Below, one piece after another: positions 63,620 through 64,000 of a stretch of DNA of 64,000 nt. The stretch is from Protula sp. h YS-2021 (taxonomy: Eukaryota > Annelida > Polychaeta > Sabellida > Serpulidae), in NCBI GenBank assembly GCA_949752745.1, contig OX457024.1:112453414-112517413 (forward strand). The letters run 5' to 3'. Made by a program: the position numbers and the translations under genes. The notes below the pieces were generated by a model. It saw only the letters and a program-made list of their open reading frames with translations, did no database searches and was not told where the DNA came from. Positions within the stretch are counted from its first letter, which is position 1; every line of letters starts with the position of its first letter.

Positions 63620-64000
63620 TCACCCAATTGTCACCCAGATGTTGATCAAGTTCGTCTTAACATTTCCACAATACCCACGCAACAAGCCCATAGATCTGTA
63701 TTTGTGCCGCAAGATTCTGATAACAAGGAGGTGGAGTCTTGTGTGACAGGAATGATTATTTCACTTGTGTGGTTGAGACACGGACGGACAATCACGGACA
63801 AAACACAAATATCTCCTAAAATAGCAGATATTTATAAAAACACGTCTTATCCGTCGCAGTACTGTATCTCTCCTTTTATTCTTCTGCTTCGATCTACGGC
63901 TCACGAGATGCCGTGACGTCGCCGACTTGGTTGCGATGACGTGACCGGTCATACGTCACAATGACCTGTGACCGGTCACAACAATCGCATCAATTAATTC
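63620..64000. other. Window end, probable transposon remainder
   Basis: No gene is supported. Repeated gtgaccggtca / tgacgtca-like words occur at 63914-63985. Confidence 0.3.

Overview
The window looks like a piece of an AT-rich animal nuclear genome, most likely a marine invertebrate such as a mollusc. That assignment is an inference from the element types and the lineage-specific host genes; no marker gene proves it. Introns with GT..AG borders, tRNA-like SINE heads, di- and trinucleotide satellites and decayed LTR, DIRS-like and P-element-like transposons all say eukaryote.

The centrepiece is a complete Polinton/Maverick (adintovirus-like) element at 4549-22323 (17,775 bp). It starts with AG, ends with CT, and is flanked by a perfect 6-bp target duplication, GGTACT (4543-4548 and 22324-22329). 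Its terminal inverted repeats carry CRE-like TGACGTCA and ETS-like CCGGAAGT motifs, then a G-tract minisatellite, then a promoter. The left arm (+) encodes a protein-primed DNA polymerase B and a run of small PC4-like proteins. The right arm (-) encodes, reading inward, accessory genes (two of them tandem paralogues with PC4-like repeats and a Cys-rich tail) and then a compact nine-gene block: integrase with chromodomain, FtsK/HerA-type packaging ATPase, three small proteins, minor capsid protein, a basic core-like protein, major capsid protein and adenain-like protease. The two arms converge on an AT-rich polyadenylation zone near 11.75-12.08 kb. All hallmark genes are open, so the copy looks young. 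One accessory gene has a frame break.

Bases 1-2417 are the right end of a second, related Polinton. It holds the end of an acidic zinc-finger gene, three kinds of tandem array, and a CRE/ETS-rich terminus. The 2.1 kb between the two elements holds a Pro/Ala-repeat gene with the same zinc-finger spacing and a set of perfect palindromes.

From 22.3 to 36 kb the sequence is mostly decayed mobile DNA: a Ty3/gypsy-like element with 110-115 bp LTRs (22951-27879), a 2.5 kb field of degenerate palindromic repeats built on CACGAC/GTCGTG (about 29.9-32.4 kb), a DIRS-like remnant with RT/RNase H and tyrosine-recombinase pieces (34.2-35.45 kb), and a MITE (35721-36003).

From 39 kb on, host genes appear, mainly on the minus strand. 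One five-exon model (47469 to 40713) joins ankyrin repeats, a coiled coil, a long 14-residue repeat region, a split OTU cysteine-protease domain and a 7-residue repeat tail, with all intron phases matching. A second model (54335 to 51896) is a secreted coiled-coil plus SUEL/galactose-lectin-like protein with signs of decay. An intronless, broken helical protein lies at 57438-59545. A P-element/THAP transposase remnant lies at 62781-63619. The rest is AT-rich intergenic DNA with microsatellites.
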